The position numbers were made by a program, and so were the translations under genes. Source: Scortum barcoo (Eukaryota; Chordata; Actinopteri; Centrarchiformes; Terapontidae). Taken from it: a stretch of 64,000 nt of DNA. Where the stretch lies: positions 2,178,544 to 2,242,543 of the forward strand of contig CM041550.1 in assembly GCA_023238725.1 (NCBI GenBank), in the 5' to 3' direction. Position 1 is the stretch's first letter. The number at the start of each line of letters is the position of its first letter. The notes beneath the pieces are model-generated. The model saw nothing but the letters and a program-made list of their open reading frames with translations, was not told the origin of the DNA and made no database searches. This document shows positions 63,086 to 64,000 of the stretch, piece by piece.

Positions 63086-63206
63086 TTACTGTAGAGCAGA
63101 GGCTGTGGTGGATGGTACAGTCCAGGGTACCAAACTTCATCTGTCCTGCCAACTGGATGGAGGCTTTTCTCAGTTCAGGCAGTAAGGCTCGACATGGAGG
63201 ACACCA
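60069..63206 (-). CDS. dnajc10: DnaJ homolog subfamily C member 10 (ERdj5), C-terminal ten exons
   Basis: ER-lumen disulfide reductase that works with BiP in clearing misfolded proteins. Coding exons: 63206-63090, 62938-62837, 62713-62653, 62155-62061, 61861-61728, 61530-61477, 61368-61221, 61127-61005, 60266-60159, 60080-60069; 954 nt, 317 aa plus TGA, all phases consistent. Three thioredoxin active sites are visible: WCPPC at the first visible residues, then APWCGPCQALIPEW, then APWCGPCQHFAPEF. Neighbouring family landmarks are KFGTLDC, NIQAYPTTVIFNG, GSVDCQ, KVDCQAHYQVC and EHINSRDA. The protein ends NKVK|DEL, a KDEL retrieval signal whose DEL and stop lie in a separate last exon. The human protein is about 793 aa, so roughly the C-terminal 40 per cent is here; the J domain and first thioredoxin modules lie beyond base 64000. 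Confidence 0.95.
63041..63083. repeat. (GT)n microsatellite next to a DNAJC10 donor
   Basis: About 21 GT units. They lie a few bases inside the intron after the exon 63206-63090, so the transcript has a CA-rich run right after the donor. A similar arrangement occurs at 60974-60998. Confidence 0.9.
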
Positions 63207-64000
63207 CTGCAAATATGATTTATTAAATTCAGTTTAAGACTGATTTTAATGAATGAACAGGACTTCGTTACAGCCTGAGGATGATATGCAGGATATTAAA
63301 CGTGGAAGCTTGACTGTGACAATCAGCTTCTACATTGTTGAATTGGAGGGAAAAAAAAAACAACTACACATCTGTTTCCAGACGGAGGAAAAACAAGTGG
63401 ACTAGAGGATTTTTGCATTAAGTGAATTTTGAGACACATTTTGAGTCTCAGCGGGCAGCACAGGGGTGTTTGGAGGATGAATTCACAATGAACAACAGCC
63501 TGACGCAACTCCTGTGTTTGAGTCCATATGTATGAACAGGAGATGTGCATTTTTAATTTGCAAATAAAAAAACAAGTTGGATAAGTGGAAATATTCCCAG
63601 AAAGTAACAAAGCATATTTCCTTTCACTGAGGAGCTGAAAACTTTAGGAAGGCCGTAACCTTCCTCACGTTAATACGTTAATGCATGAAACTAAGAGATG
63701 ACTTTGATTACGTGATTTTTGTTGTGTCTTCTTCTGCAAACGTTTAATGGCACCAAATGAAGAATCAGCTCCACCAGCTGTTCTCCTCCACCAACATTTG
63801 CAAAACAATGGTGGATAGAAACAAGCAGTCTTTTGCCAATTTTCTGAAATTTGCATAGAATTTGGATTTGGATGAAAACTCGATAAATAACATACTGTTC
63901 ACACACATAAATCTTTCTCTCGCCTCCCACAGGCTTGAAGCTTGCTGTTTATTGTTCAGCTCGTGCAGTAATTTAAATACTTTGCTCCAGCTATTTTTTC
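63207..64000. other. DNAJC10 intron, window edge
   Basis: No further exon was found. About 63690-63900 resembles a fish dispersed repeat by its CCACCAGCTGTTCTCCTCC and AATTTTCTGAAATTTGCA wording, but I cannot name it. Confidence 0.4.

Overview
This window looks like chromosomal DNA from a ray-finned (teleost) fish. The evidence is vertebrate-style split genes with GT-AG introns, abundant (CA/GT)n microsatellites, a dead Tc1/mariner element of the type common in fish, and several short 3' tails resembling fish LINE/SINE families. All gene calls come from exon-by-exon reading. In every case I checked that splice sites and codon phase agree across junctions.

Four protein-coding genes are present. 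(1) 347-16242, minus strand: a calmodulin-dependent cyclic nucleotide phosphodiesterase, best matching PDE1A. Eleven coding exons (544 codons) run from the first codon into the catalytic domain; the 3' end lies beyond base 1. Its first coding exon carries an unusual, very long Glu/Gln-rich N-terminal extension, and its second is a 27-base microexon inside the calmodulin-binding region. (2) 24482-29586, minus strand: DUSP19, a small dual-specificity phosphatase, four coding exons, 209 aa, complete. (3) 36194-49743, plus strand: FRZB (secreted frizzled-related protein 3), eight coding exons, 316 aa, complete. (4) 60069-63206, minus strand: the C-terminal half of DNAJC10/ERdj5 (ten exons, 317 aa). 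It encodes three CxxC thioredoxin modules and a KDEL signal split by a 78-base intron; the 5' part lies beyond base 64000.

The same genes are neighbours in human 2q32 (PDE1A, DNAJC10, FRZB, NCKAP1, DUSP19). Here the DNAJC10-to-DUSP19 block is inverted relative to PDE1A, and NCKAP1 is missing between DUSP19 and FRZB. The genes do not form one pathway. They act in cyclic nucleotide signalling, MAPK/JNK signalling, extracellular Wnt antagonism and ER disulfide reduction.

The spacers hold a 1.06-kb minisatellite (19.43-20.49 kb), purine-rich and pyrimidine-rich tracts, a 659-bp foldback element (6.6-7.3 kb), dispersed repeat copies, a LINE reverse-transcriptase remnant (about 30.0-30.6 kb), a diverged higher-order repeat (55.9-56.7 kb) and the Tc1 relic (53326-54638). 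I found no bacterial-style operon, CRISPR array, rRNA or tRNA. The most interesting points are the PDE1A N-terminus (extension plus cassette microexon), the dual KDEL/QDEL ending of DNAJC10, the shifted cysteine in FRZB, the rearranged gene order and the perfect hairpin at the Tc1 end.
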